64,000 nucleotides of DNA from contig CM046340.1 of assembly GCA_025403435.1 (NCBI GenBank), forward strand, positions 26,539,710 through 26,603,709, read 5' to 3'. Source of the DNA: Artocarpus heterophyllus (taxonomy: Eukaryota > Streptophyta > Magnoliopsida > Rosales > Moraceae). Below the pieces are notes generated by a model, which did no database searches, was not told the origin of the DNA, and saw only the letters and a list, made by a program, of their open reading frames with translations. Of the stretch, positions 35,410-48,622 are shown in pieces. The stretch's first letter is position 1, and every line of letters begins with the position of its first letter. The translations under genes and the position numbers were made by a program.

Positions 35410-36277
35410 TGTGGTGCCCATAAATTCTTACAGCCAAAATTAGCCAATAATAACATATTTGCTTTATATCATAATTGTTCCTGAAATGCCTAATTTTTAT
35501 TAATTCGATTTTGAGTTATTTGGTATAGTATGAAGGTTGAGTTCCCTCATGAAAGAAGCTCGATGTGCTAGAATAAGCAAGTGCTATAATTTTGATTAAC
35601 TAATTAATATTCTAATTTATTGTTACTATTATTTTGGTAAAATTATTCTAATAGTAATTCAAGTTTTGTTATCTTATATTTTATTAGATTATAATAGTTT
35701 CATTTGTTAGTATTGCAACTGAATTCATTTTGTAGATGTTTTATTTTAATGCTAATTCTCATACTTTATATGTTTATTACATGGCCTCCTTATAACATAA
35801 TTAACGATTACCTGTATATATAATAAGCTTACAAATATCTAATTGAAATAAATGAATTATTTTATATTTAGTAAGTGGTGTGTTGGTTGGCATCTCCACT
35901 TAGATTTATGTATAATACGAACCTACGTTACAATATGAATAAGTCCCATCTCCCCATTAGCTACTGACATATTTCGCTCTTTGAATTAGAAGAAATATAA
36001 TGTCAATTGGGGACATCCTTAGCTTGACTACTATTAAGGTATACTTTCTGCAGAAGTTTCAATGATAAGATGATAGTGGCATCATTTTTACTATCTTTCA
36101 TTATTAAAAATATTAAGTTTAGTTTGTAGATTAGTTAGTTTATAATATGAGCTATAGTATATTACTAAGGTGCCTTTCGAATTATATAGATAAAGGTTAA
36201 TACCTGCGCCAATAGTTAGTCGGCATATCTAAATAAAATATTGATTATAGTTTACTCTATATCATTACATTCCTATC

Positions 36278-36316
<39 letters not shown>

Positions 36317-36499
36317 AGAGTGTGTCTAGTTAACGTTAGAATATTATTATTTTGCTTATGTTATTAATCAAATTCAATGAAGTGCATTAAATTATTAAAG
36401 TATAATGTTTACATGATTTAAATAAGATGTTAGCCATAAACTTTATGGCATTAATGTAATTATTAACAATAGGTTTTCTGGCACATCTGACTTGATGAG
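35410..36499. other. Probable gypsy 3' LTR sequence and flank
   Basis: Begins TGTGGTGCCC after the polypurine tract, where a 3' LTR is expected. I could not find its end or a matching 5' copy. It is AT-rich with no ORF of note. Confidence 0.4.
36281..36313. repeat. (TA)n microsatellite
   Basis: About 16 consecutive TA units. Confidence 0.97.
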
Positions 36500-38397
36500 T
36501 GTTAGACATGTATGCCCTAAGAAGTAAAAATGTAATACGTTTTTAAAGACATTTTTATTAATAAAGAGTTTATTTATTATTCATATACCAAATTGTTGTC
36601 CTTTTTACATTCATATTCGTTGAATGTATGATAAGCAAATAAAAGTCTGAGACTGTCGGTTTAAACCTTTAAGAATTGGGCATATGATTAACAAATTATG
36701 CAAAAGACATGATTCTTAAGGTGGCAGTCTAAATCAAAAGATCAGCAATCAAGGGAATAAAGTTAGATGCTTTATTCATGCAAAGATTGTTGTGTTGTTT
36801 ATATCTCCAACGGGAGATAGTTTGTCTTGACTATCGGAGGTGGACTCCGTGAATAGAAACATTGACACATTGTCATGGGTGACGATGTGTTGGATCGGAA
36901 CATAAAGTGAATTGATTTAGATTAATAATTCTGTCTCGGCAAATCGATTCACTTTAGACAATCATATGTATTGTATCTTAATCCGAAGATGAATAGTGGC
37001 CCTATTGTCTTAACTTTGTCTTTTGATTTACCAAGGGTGACATCCACATTTTATGTTGGTACGCATGCTGGTACATTGGAGGCATAACTTTTGATAGCGT
37101 AGACCTATTATTCATAGATATGAAATCTGTAGCTCTTCTTTAGGAGTAGTTGAGATCCTCTTATATATGTTATCCTGTAAGTAGAAAATTGGAGCGCTCA
37201 TTCTTTTGGATACATAAGTGTAACCAAATGGTATACTGTCTTTGGATGGTAAGTTTTTCAATGGCGAGATAAAGGAACGTAGGAGAAAAATAATTGGGAA
37301 GATAAGACAGAGTTTATCTTTAAGCCGATTATGGATAATCCTATGGGGATACAATATATTATGATATGTCATAGAGACTTAGCTATACGAGCTTTGTAAT
37401 TCTAGATAGTTCAAGAGTGCAACTCCAAGCTTTTAGTAGAGTAGCGTTAGAGTTTATAATTATGAAATATATATCTGGGATATTGGGTTTCATAATTATC
37501 GAGAGCTTGAACCATATAGGTCAATCAAGTCCCCTTTGCTAGCTCATAAAAAATCCTGTAACGATATGGCGTGCTTTTTTAATAATTGGTGACTCATGTC
37601 AAATTATTAGATTAGATGAAAATTCGATAGAATCAGATAATTCATGTCTATTTATCATTTGGATTAATTTTGAATTAATTCAAGATAAACTTGTTGAATT
37701 ATCAAGAATATTTATTTTCCTAGAGATTATCTAGACATGACTATTTTAATCAGATAACTTCTCTATTAGGTTATTTGAATTAAAACTGAGGCTCTATCCC
37801 AAGAATTTTGGGTGGGAAATAAAAGATTCATAGGGATCATTTATTATAAGTTCGACAGGCCAATCTTTAAGTTTGACTTGCCGATGGAGCAATTTTGGCA
37901 GGCCAATCTGCTAGTTCAGCCTGCCGACTAAGCGATAAATAGATCACGTATTTTCGAGCAGATTTTATCAGATATTGATTCTGATTCAAATTTTTGAGGC
38001 CTTATCTTATAAGGACGAGGCCCAACCTCTATTAAAAGGGGAGGGAGATTCATTGTTGTTTAGATCAGTTTAGAACATAGAGTTAGACTATGCTGGTGAG
38101 ACTTTGAAACTCTCTGGAAAGCTGTTGTTCAATTGGTTGGAAGGAGAGTCGCTTGGTGAAAGAGCTATACGAGTATGCCCACACACACATCTGCCATGGC
38201 TAGAGAATAGCAAAGAAGCTAGTTGGTTGAGGTCCTTTTACAACGCCACTTCTCTTCATCAATTAAGGGAGTTTTTTTGGAAAACAAGGTTAGTAAGATC
38301 TGGTTAATTTATGCATATAGCGTGTCAAACTTGTGTTTTGAAAAATACTTTGGTATAAAAAAGTTTTCAAATTCCGCTACGTACTATTTTTCCAACA
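36500..38397 (+). mobile_element. Solo LTR of the A-E copia family, B-like subgroup (1898 bp)
   Basis: Starts TGTTAGACATG and ends TTTTTCCAACA, flanked by a perfect 5 bp target duplication ATGAG (36495-36499 and 38398-38402). It is about 130 bp shorter than the A-type LTR and shares with B the CTCATGTCAAATTAT form of the middle region. The TATA box is decayed (TATTAAAAGG). The antisense ORF is open for 86 codons (37112-37372). No internal domain follows, so it arose by recombination between two LTRs. Confidence 0.95.
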
Positions 38398-39452
38398 ATG
38401 AGGACACTAACGCTTTCTATTTTTAGGCTTATATTTAGGTACGAAGTAAGTAAAAATTCATTTCTACTATATCACAAGATTGTTACTATAATAATATATG
38501 ATTTACTAGATCATTTGCATTCATGGCATAAAGGCACACGTATAGTTTTCTAAAGAAAATCATCGTACTATGAGAAAGAGTGTTCGTATGTGTGCTATGT
38601 GGTTTGCTTGTAAGTGGCCTTAATTAAGTTTGATATGTTAGATTGGGACTCAAATGGTTTCATGGGATAGATTGGACTATTTTTTGGACCTCTTTATAGT
38701 TCCTAAGATCGGGAGACTATAGTGTTTCATGGCTTAAATTGAGGCACTATTGCTTAGTAAAGGTTTGTTAGTATGCATCAAGAATGAAAATGTCGATGCC
38801 GACGAGGTTGTTGAGGTTTTGATTTACTGATAATGTCACGGATTTTATCAATGTCAACGGATATTTAGGGAAAAAAATGAGTACCAGAAGAAAAACTTGT
38901 AATTATTTCTTACAACTTTGCACAAGACTAAAATAATCAATATTACTTAATTTGAACCAAGTTAATAACATAATTAATACAATATTGATCTAATATGAGA
39001 GTTATATTGCTTACATTAAAGGATACCATCATTGTATATGTTGATTATGTTTCTAATATTATTTTATATACTCATTACAAATAAGAAACAGTAATACAAT
39101 ATAATACATAAAAACTATGGCCAAAAATAATAAAGTGCACGCTAACTGTAGGTGTCTTTAATCTCAAAAGGAGTTTCTAGCCTATAGGAAAACATGATGT
39201 AGCTTCTGATTTTGATCTAAACTAGGGCTACCAATACAAGTTATAACATGATGACACAGCACAAACTTGATACACTTTTTTCTAAGTTAGGGTTAGAAAA
39301 ATTAACATAGGTCAGTTTAGTGTCAACCCGAAACTGACCCGTCCAAAAACGGGTCGTGTTTGGGTCAACCTGCATGACACTAAAATGGCCTATTTGATGT
39401 GCAATTCATTATTTAAATAGTTTTTCAAATATTTTCCATATTATTAAATATA
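38398..39452. other. Intergenic sequence with no gene
   Basis: AT-rich sequence without recognisable coding regions. The second half of it holds the hAT-like repeat piece listed separately. Confidence 0.45.
39222..39430. repeat. Fragment of a plant hAT-like GGGTCGTGT repeat
   Basis: The phrases CTAGGGCTACCAATACAAG, GTCAACCCGAAACTGACCCG and ACGGGTCGTGTTTGGGTCAA recall a widespread plant non-autonomous repeat made of GACCCG/CGGGTC units. Only the left part seems present; the copy may have been cut by insertion of element C at 39453. Confidence 0.4.
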
Positions 39453-42400
39453 GGTTGGAAAACGATACGCAACAGAAGTTTAAAATTTTTTAAATCAAAG
39501 TCTTTTTCAAATAACAAGTTTGACATACTAAGTACATAAATTAATAACAGATCCTATCTACGTCTATTGTATAGCAAAGACAGCCGAAAAAAATGAGTTG
39601 AGAAACACGTTCTGAAAGAGCCTTAACCAACTGGTTTTCTTTGCTATTCTTTTCCATGATCGGAATACGGGTGGTCACACATCGTATAGCATTTCCTCTG
39701 GTGACTCTCCTTCCAACCACTTAAGAATACCTGGCGCTAAGATTTGTGATGTTAAACAATAGCTCTCTGGGAGTTTCAGAGTTTCTCTCACTAGAGCACT
39801 CACTCTCTGCTTCTCAAATGATCTAAAGAACAATCAAAAATAGTTCCCTTTATATAGTGGTCGAATATGGGGCAATCCTTATCAGATTAGGCTTTAAAAT
39901 TTGAGTCTAGATCAACTTCTGATGAAAAACACATCAAAAAACGTAACCTAATTATCGTATGTTCGGCAGGCTGATCTCGGATAATGGCCAACTGAACCAG
40001 CTCAATCGGCCTGCCAAACTTGTTGAACTGGCCTGTTGACCAAGTGATAATCAAGAAATCTCAAAAAATCACATTTCACACAGGAATCTTAGATAGAGCC
40101 TTAGTTTTAATTCAAATAATCCAATAGAGAAATCTGATTAAAATAGTGATAATCCCATAGTAAATAAAATATTATCCAAATAATTCAACATGTTTATCTT
40201 GAATTAGTTCACAGAATTAATTCAACCGATAAACTAACATGAATTGTTAAATCCACACTTATCAAAATTTAGTTAATTTAATAATTAACACAAGTCACCA
40301 ATATGCAGGAAAAACATGCCGTATTGTTACAGGAATTATGATGAGCTAGCAAAGGGGACTTGATGGATATATATAGATCAAGATCCTATAATTATAAAAT
40401 AACATATCCTAAAAAATATATTTTATAATTACCAACTCTAACACTACTCCACTAAAAGCTTAGAGTTGCACTCTCAAATTATGTAAAATTACAAAGCTCC
40501 AATAAGCTAATTTTCTATGATATATCATAATGTGTAAAATCCCAATAGAATATTCATAATTGGCTTAAGGATAAATTCCATTTACCTTCTTGATTATTTT
40601 TATCTTATGTTCCATTATCTTACTATTAGAATACTTATTATCCATAAATAGTATACCATTCGCTTACACCTTGTTGGAAACAAAGTGTGCAGTGGAATTT
40701 TTAAAATTTTTCATCAGAGTAATTTCCAAAAGCACAAGTTTGACATGTTATATGTATAAATTAGACAGATCTTACTAACCTTTGTGTGAAGAACCTTCGC
40801 AGCCTGTGAAGAGAAGTAACGTTCCAGAAGAGCCTCAACCAACTGGTCTTCTTTGTTATTCTCTATCCACAACCGGAGTGAGTGTGGGCTCACACGTACA
40901 GCTCTTCTACCGGTGACTCTCCTTCCAACCAATAGAGAGAACCCAAAGCTAGTGTTCGTGATTTGTGAACAAAAGCTCTCAGGGAGTTTTTAGATGCTCA
41001 CTAGAAGAGTATCACTCTTAATCTCTCAAATTGATCTGAGTAAATCAAGAGACTCACTCCCTTTTTATAGCTATTGGTCCTGGGGTCAGTCTATATCAGA
41101 TTAGGTCTCAAAAACACGAAACAGAATCAAGTTCGGATCAATATCTGATAAGATCCATGTGAAAACTCATAATCTTATCTCTCGCTAATCGACAGGCCGA
41201 ACAGGCCCCATCAGCAGGCCGAACAGGCCCCATCGGCAGGCCGAACACGTCATCCGGCAGGCCAAATTCCCGAGAAAAAATCTCCGCGAATCTTTTATTT
41301 TCCACCTGAGATTCTAAAGGATAAAGTCTCAGTTTTGATTCAAATAACCCAATAGAGAAGTTATCTGATCAAAACAAACTTTATCAAGATAATCTCTAAG
41401 AAAATAAATCAATTCACAATAATTCTACAAGTTTATCTTGTTCTAATTTGTCCAAAATTAAAACAACCGATAAACAGACAAGAATTATCTGATCGCAATA
41501 ATTCAACAAGTTTATCTTGGACTAATTTCTTACAAAATTAATTCAACCGATAAACAGACATGAATTATTTATTTTTGCAAATTTTAAACCAATCTGATAA
41601 ATCTGACATAAGTCACCAATTATTGGAAAAGCACGCCGTGTCATTACAGGACTTTGTAAGCTAGCAAAGGGGACCAAAATGGACCTATAAAGTTTAAGCT
41701 CATGATAATTATGAAACCCAATATCCCAGATATACATTTCACAATTATCAACTCCAACGCTACTCCACTAAAAGCTTGGAGCTACACTCTCAAACTTTAT
41801 AGAATTACGAAGCTCGTGTAGCTAAGTCTCCATGACATATCATAGTGTATCGCATCCCCATATGATCATCCATAATCGGCTTAAGGACAAGTTCTATCTT
41901 GCCTTCCTGATTATTTTTATCTTACGTTCCATTGTCTCACCATTAGAAAACTTACCATCTAAAGATAGTATACCATTCGGTTACACCTATGTATCCAAAT
42001 GGTTGAGCGCTCCAGTTTTTCAATTACAGGACAACGAATATAAGAGGATATCATTACTCCTAAAGAGGAGCTATGGATTCCATATCTATGAATAACAAGT
42101 CTATGCTATCAAGAGTCATGCCTCCAACGTACCAGTATGCATACCACTATTGAGATGTGGGTGTCACCCTTTGGCACATCAAAAGACACAAGTCGAGACA
42201 ACGGGCCCATTATTCATCTTAGGATTAAGATACAATACAAATGACTGTCTAAAGTGAATCGATTTGCCGAGACAGAATTATTAATCCAAATCAATTCACT
42301 TTATGTCCCGATCTAACATATCGTCACCTATGACAACGTGCCAATGTTTTTATTCACAAAGTCCAACTCCGATGGTCAAGACAAACCATCTCTCAAAAGA

Positions 42401-43418
42401 GATATAGACAACATAACAATCTTTACATGAATAAAGCGCCCAACTTTATTCCCTCGATTGCGGATCATATGTTTTAGACCATCACCTTAAGAATCGTGTC
42501 TTTTGCATAATCAGTCCATCATATGCCCAGTTCTTAAGGCTTAGACTAGCAGTCTCAGACTACTATTTGCTTATCATACATTCAACAAATATGAACGTAA
42601 AGAGGACAAGATTTGGTATATATAATTGAATAAATTCTTTATTGATAAAAATGTCTTTAAAAACGTATTACATTTTTGCTCCTTAGGGCATACATGTCTA
42701 ACACACCTATATATCCAAATGGTTGAGCGCTTCAATCTTCCAATTACGGGATAATGCCTATAAGAGAATATCATTAACTTCACAAAAGAGCCATGGATTC
42801 CATATCTATGAACGAGTCTATATCAATCAAGAGTCATGTCTCTAATATACAGGTATGCGTACTATCATCAAATCAAGATGTTAGCCTTTGATACACCAAA
42901 AGACACAAGTCAAAAATACGGGCCCACTGTTCATTTTAGGATTAAGATACAACAAATACGATTGTCAAAAGTGAATTAATTTAAACAAATGAAATTATTA
43001 ATTAAATCAATTCAACTTTTATCCCGAACCAATATATCGTCACCCATGATAATATACCAATGTTTCTACTCGTGGAGTCCTACTCCGATGATCACGACAA
43101 GCCATCTCTCGTTAGGAATATAGACACCTTAACAATCTTAGCATGAATAAAGTGTCTGACTTTATTCCCTTAATTGCAGATCTTATGATTAAAAACATCA
43201 CCTTTAAGATCCATGTCTTCCACATAATTTGTCCATTATATACATGATTCTTAAAGGTTTAGACTGGCAGTCTTAGACTTTTGTTTGCTTATCATACATT
43301 CAAAAGGAATGAACATAAAGGGGACAACATTCGGTATATGAATAATAAATTCTTTATTGATAAAATGTGTCCAAAAACATATTGTAACATTTTACTCTAT
43401 AGGGCACTATGTCTAACA
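39453..43418 (-). repeat. 3' LTR of element C, interrupted
   Basis: The terminal TG has changed (reads GGTTGGAAAACG at the left end). LTR sequence runs 39453-40671, is broken by the inserted solo LTR, and resumes at 42709-43418, ending in GTCTAACA. Together it is about 1.93 kb. The polypurine tract (CTCCCACTT on the plus strand) follows at 43421. Confidence 0.9.
40672..42703 (-). mobile_element. Solo LTR of the same family inside element C's LTR (2032 bp)
   Basis: Reads TGTTGGAAAC at its left and CATGTCTAACA at its right, so it is in minus orientation. A perfect 5 bp target duplication CACCT flanks it (40667-40671 and 42704-42708). The antisense ORF of the family is intact at 87 codons (41832-42095, plus strand). 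The GC-rich motif patch is at 41185-41265. Confidence 0.95.
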
Positions 43419-43468
43419 ATCTCCCACTTACACAAAGTGAGTAAATATGATATATCTTGCATCCCCAT

Positions 43469-45607
43469 TGTTGGGATTGGTGCCCTATAAGCATTAACAT
43501 TGTACATATTTTTAATAAATAAATAAAGTGATATTTATAATTATTTTGGTTGCTTATATGTATTATGAATACTTTAATAAATACCAAAAAATTCTATGAT
43601 TATTTATGTGACTATAAATTAAGCATATACTTGTTATATGCTTAGGGATAAAATTTATAGATAATAATCTAAAAAGTCTGTAATAATTAATTAAAGTTTA
43701 AGATCTTTAATTAAATATTACAAGTACGATCCAATCTCATTTAGAATGAAATAGTTTTATCTAGGCTATTAATGTAAAGACATTGATTAGAGGTATTTTA
43801 TATAATAAGATTATATAGGACTAGACCAGATAAATTATAAATATCTAATAATCATCTTTTACAAATAGAGTATTCAAGTATGTCAATATGATGATCATAT
43901 ATTTGACACTCTTAATCCTGAGTATTTATTAGACTTCGATTTATGACGTTATGCTTTTTACTTGCATGGTAAGATTTGTCTATACACAGATCATAACTTA
44001 GCATCTTGAAAACATAATGTGATAAATGGCTAGGAATAATATCATACATATATGGAATCCATTCCTTCTCTATGGAAGTTAGAAAAATAGTTCTCTTTAG
44101 TGATGATTTGAGGTTTAAACAGTAGAGTACTCGTTCATAATAAGATTATGAATTAACTGTTTATTAGAGAATTATTGGAACTCAAGAATAAAGATGTAAT
44201 AAGAGAGGTAAACGAAAATTGAACCTATCTCTTATTATGAACTATTTATGAAAGACTGACTTATATGTAATGATTATATCAACGGACTACTCGTTAATTT
44301 TCTTTGAGTAATTTTCACTATAATCTCAAGAGTTCAGTTTCAAGTTTTTAGTAGAGTAACACTGAAACTAATAAATTTGGCACATTAAGTAAAGAGTTTG
44401 AATAATTGTCAAATTTATTGGAGCTTAGGTTATAGGTCCCCAATGCCACCTCTATAACACTGTATTGGATTTTATGTATAGAATGAATTATACATATTTA
44501 CTTTAGAATTATTGAATTCTAACTTAATTATTTTACACTTAAGATATTAATGTAAAATAGAAAAATGTTTTTTGTGTCACATAACATAATGTGATAAATG
44601 TTGTCATATTTAATTAAGCATTAGTTAATTAATTAATTGATTATATTTAACTAATGAGATTAGTTAATATATTTTTTAAATTAATTAATTGATAATATTT
44701 GAATAATAAGATTATTTAAATATAATTTTAATTTTGTGTATGACAATGTTTAGTGGAACCACATTTTGCCTTTTCCAACATGGACACAAAATTAAATAAT
44801 TAATTGATTAATTCAAAAATCTAATTTTAAATAAATATGATTTATTTTTGAATTTATATACATAAGATTTAATTATATTATATATAATATATAATAAAAT
44901 CACATATCTCGAAAACGTGATATTTTTTTAACGAATATATATATTATATATTATAATGAATCTTCATGATTCTTCTTTTAAAAAAAAATTATATATATAA
45001 TATAGAATCACGATAATTGTGATTCATTTTTTTAAACGTATATATATATATTATTAAGAATCATGTAATTGTGATTCAGTTAAAAAAACAAAAAAGGTGA
45101 ATCATCTCCCCACATATCAGAGGGTATATGAATCACCCACTAAAAAGTTTAATGGGTGGTTTTTAAAATTTAAAATTAATTAAAAAATAACTAACTATTC
45201 TTATATAAAAAGATAAAGGTAACAGTTATCTCCACTCAATCTCTTTTCACGTAATTTTTGCATAATACTCAGAGAGAAAAACTGAGAGTTCTTTCTTAAA
45301 AAAAAAAGGTCTGCTAACTCATGTGTTGAGTACATAACAAATCTAGAAAAGTGTGAACTAAATTTATTTTTACAATTTGACACCCACTTGTCTTTCCATT
45401 GGTGTGGAGGCCTGGCTTAGAAGATCATGGTGTCAAAGAGGAAAGCTAGGATACCCTAATAGATCTTCAAGAGATTTGTAAAAAATTATCAAAGCTTTTT
45501 TTTATTAATTAAAATTATATAGCTATTCTAGATGAACAAAGTTTTTAGAACATTTTTGTTTATTAACGTTCTGTTGCTTCCGTTGTGCTTCAAATTTAAT
45601 TCCAACA
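43469..45607 (+). mobile_element. Solo LTR of a third copia-like family (2139 bp)
   Basis: Starts TGTTGGGATTGGTGCCCTAT and ends TTTAATTCCAACA. That start and end are typical of a widespread group of plant copia LTRs. It interrupts element C between codons for the end of pol; flanks are CCCAT (43464-43468) and CTTAT (45608-45612), a target duplication with two C-to-T changes. It has its own TATA box at 45202 and a set of three small hairpins at 44958-45077. No internal domain remains. Confidence 0.85.
45202..45211 (+). promoter_or_regulatory. TATA box of the 43469-45607 solo LTR
   Basis: TATATAAAAAG about 400 bp before the LTR end, in the sense direction of that LTR. It is followed by CAGTTATCTCCACTC, a plausible start region. 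Confidence 0.6.
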
Positions 45608-45612
45608 CTTAT

Positions 45613-48600
45613 AGCCTCTACATGCTTCTTGAAAACTCTTGCAGTTAGTGTCTTCATAAAAGGATCAGCTAAATTATCCTCAGACGTGATCTTGCATACT
45701 GCAACATGCCCAGTCTCAAAGTCCTTCATCACATGATACTTTCGATGAATATGCTTTGCCTTCTTATGAAATCATGGTTCCTTAGCATTAGCTATCATTG
45801 CAATATTATCACAATATAGCGATATCATCTTATCCATACCAGGTACTATCTCAAGATCCCCAAGAAACTTGCAGTGCCACACTGCTTCTTTAGAAGCATT
45901 ACTAGCTGTTACATACTCAGCCTCCATCGTTGAATCTGAAGTAAAATCTTGCTTGAAACTTCCCCAAATAATGGCTCCTCTACGCAGAGTAAACACAAAA
46001 CCAGAAGTTGACTTTCTCGAATCTAGATAGAATTGGAAATTTGAATTAATGTATCTTAGAGGTGTTAGATCCTCACACGAATACACTAGCATATACCCTT
46101 GAGTCCTTCTCAAGTACTTGAAAATATGCTTGACCGTATCCCAGTGGTTAGGTCCTGGATTCGACTGAAATCAACTTATTATCCTAACTACATAACAAAT
46201 GTCTGGTCATATGCAAAGCATAGCATATATAAGACTACCTACTGCCGAAGTATAAGGCACCTTCTTCATGTATTCTCTTTCTTCATCAGACTTTGGAGAG
46301 TCTTTCTTAGAAAGAGTAATTCTAGACCTAGATGGTTGCCCTACTTTTTAGAATTCTGCATTACATACTTCTCAAGAATTTTATCTATGTTTGCTGCTTA
46401 GGATAAAGTTATCATTTTGTTCTTCCTACCCCAAAAAATCTAGACACCAAGAACATAATTAGCTTCACCCAAGTCTTTTATGTCAAACTGTTTGGTCAAC
46501 CATAATTTGACCGATGACAATGCCCCAACATTATTGCCAATTAGCAAAATGTCATCTACATAGTGTAGTGAAAAACCACATTCCCATCCTTAATATGTTT
46601 GTAAACACATGGTTGATTCATATTTTTTTTGAACCCCATAAGTCTTGATCATCTAATCAAATCTTATGTTCTAAGAACGGGAAGCCTACTTAAGTTCATA
46701 AATTAACTTTAGCAGCTTGCAGACCTTACTCTCTTGACCCTTAGCCTTGAACTTATCTGGTTGCACTATATATATGGACTCATCAAGATACCTATTCAAA
46801 AAGGCTGTCTTGACATCTATTTGCCAAATCTCATAGTCAAGAACGACACCTATGGACAAGAGAATACAAATGGACTTATGCATGGCTATGGGCGAAAAGA
46901 TTTCCTCGTAATCGATTCCTTCCTTTTGCTTGTATCCCTTAGCTAATTGTCTAGCCTTATAGATTTTGACTTTTCCATATGCTCCTTTCTTTCTCTTATA
47001 GATCCACTTATACCCTATGGGTTTTACCCCTTTAGGAAGATCCACAAGTTCCCAGACTTGATTAGTCTCCATAGACTTCATCTTAGTGTTCATAGCTTCT
47101 ATCTAGAGCTTTGAATCAACATCCTCCATAGCCTCTATGTAAGTATAAGGATCCTTATTATGTTAAACTGGTTCAACCAAGTAGGCTTCACCATTGAACA
47201 TATACCTCTCGAGTACTCCCACTACGCCAAAGCCCCTTAGGTTGTTGTTTGGTCGATTTTCCTACATTGATTGAATTAGTTTCAACCGAAATCCCTGAAG
47301 TGATCGAATCACATGCCAACTTCTCAAGTACTACTTTACTTTGAGGCTTCAAGTCATTCATGTAACTTTCCTCAAAGAATCTTTTACTCGTTGAAACCAC
47401 AACTTTATTTTCTTTCGGGCTATAGAAATAACCCTCTTTAGTCCTTTTTGGATGTCCTACAAACACATAAACTTCCAAACGTGCTTCCAATTTGTTTGCT
47501 TCCTTATACAGAACATGAGCTAGACATCCCCATATGCAAATATGGATTAAAGATGTCTTCCTACCTATCCACAACTCATGAGGAGTTTTAGGAACCAATT
47601 TTAAAGGCACATTATTCAAAAGATAATATGTAGTTTGTAGTGCATATCCCCAAAAGGATAAAGGTAATGTCAAATAACTTATCATGACCTAACCTTGTTT
47701 AACAAAGTCCTATTTCTTCTTTTAGCTACACATTCTGCTGTGGAGTGTTCGGTGCAATCAAATGGGATAAAATCCTATTCTCTAATAAGTGTCCAAAGAA
47801 CTCATCAGAGAGGTATTACCACCTCGATTTGATCGAAGTGCCTTTATGGGTTTACCTAATTGCTTTTTCACTTTAACAAAGCTTCGCTCTTATGGTGCAT
47901 TAGGTAGACATACTCATATATTGAGTAATCATCAATAAAAGTGAAGAAGTACTCAACCCCTCTATGTGCCATGATGTTTTTGGGACCACAACATCACTAT
48001 GCGCAAGTTCTAAAACCCCTTTGGCCCTATTGCCCTTAGACCTAACTGGTCTTTTGGTCATTTTACCTTCCAAACAAGATTTATATTGAGGTATAAATTC
48101 CACCTCTAAGTGACTTAAAGGTCCATCACTCACCAAGCTTTGAATCTTATTCAGGCTAATATGACCTAATCATAAATGCCAAAGATAAGTCGTATTAGAG
48201 TGAGAAGTTTTAAGTCTTTTTGAGTTATTGTTAGTCTTAGTGTTAAGCTGTAAGTCTATCTAAGGTTTGACAAAATAGAGATTGCTTTACATCCATCTAT
48301 TACATATAAAAGATTTGTTTTTACGAATCACCACTTTATTATTAAAAGATACTAAATAAGAGTCTTTAAATAAACAAACTATAGAAATTAAATTCCTTTT
48401 AAGTTTAGGAATATAAAAACAATCTTTCAAAACTAAAATCTTATAATTATCAAAATAAATATGGACATTTCCCACTGCTTCAACCAACACCAAGGATCCA
48501 TCGCCCATCCATAACTTGAAGTTCTCATACAACAGACTTCTTATTTCCTTGAACCCCTATAGAGAAACACAAACATGATTAGTTGCTCTAGAATCTGAGA

Positions 48601-48622
48601 CCCAAGTGTCACTTGATTCCTT
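45613..48622 (-). pseudogene. Element C pol pseudogene (protease end to RNase H)
   Basis: Read right to left: protease site DSRATNHVC (DSGA changed to DSRA, about 48590), a gag-pre-integrase region (48287-48180), integrase (47188-48136), reverse transcriptase (46686-47093, with WQIDVKTAFLNRYLDESI; YVDD at 46551-46562), and RNase H (45772-46113, DSTMEAEYVTASNASKEAV, LYCDNIAMI). The final stretch (45523-45732) carries TSEDNLADPF. Stops and frameshifts separate these pieces. Gag and the first part of protease are beyond element D. Confidence 0.9.

Larger units (their letters stand above)
39453..48622 (-). mobile_element. Copia element C, minus strand, broken by three insertions
   Basis: From left to right it has the 3' LTR (39453-43418), the polypurine tract, then RNase H, reverse transcriptase, integrase and the start of protease on the minus strand. 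It is cut inside its LTR by a solo LTR (40672-42703), near the end of pol by another solo LTR (43469-45607), and just upstream of protease by element D at 48623. The rest of C (gag, leader, 5' LTR) must lie beyond the right edge of the window, on the far side of D. Confidence 0.9.

Noticed and set aside
36281..36313. TA-rich run as a regulatory element
   Set aside because: A plain dinucleotide microsatellite.
43469..45607. Intron or host DNA within element C pol
   Set aside because: TG...CA ends, an internal TATA box and near-matching 5 bp flanks show a solo LTR instead.
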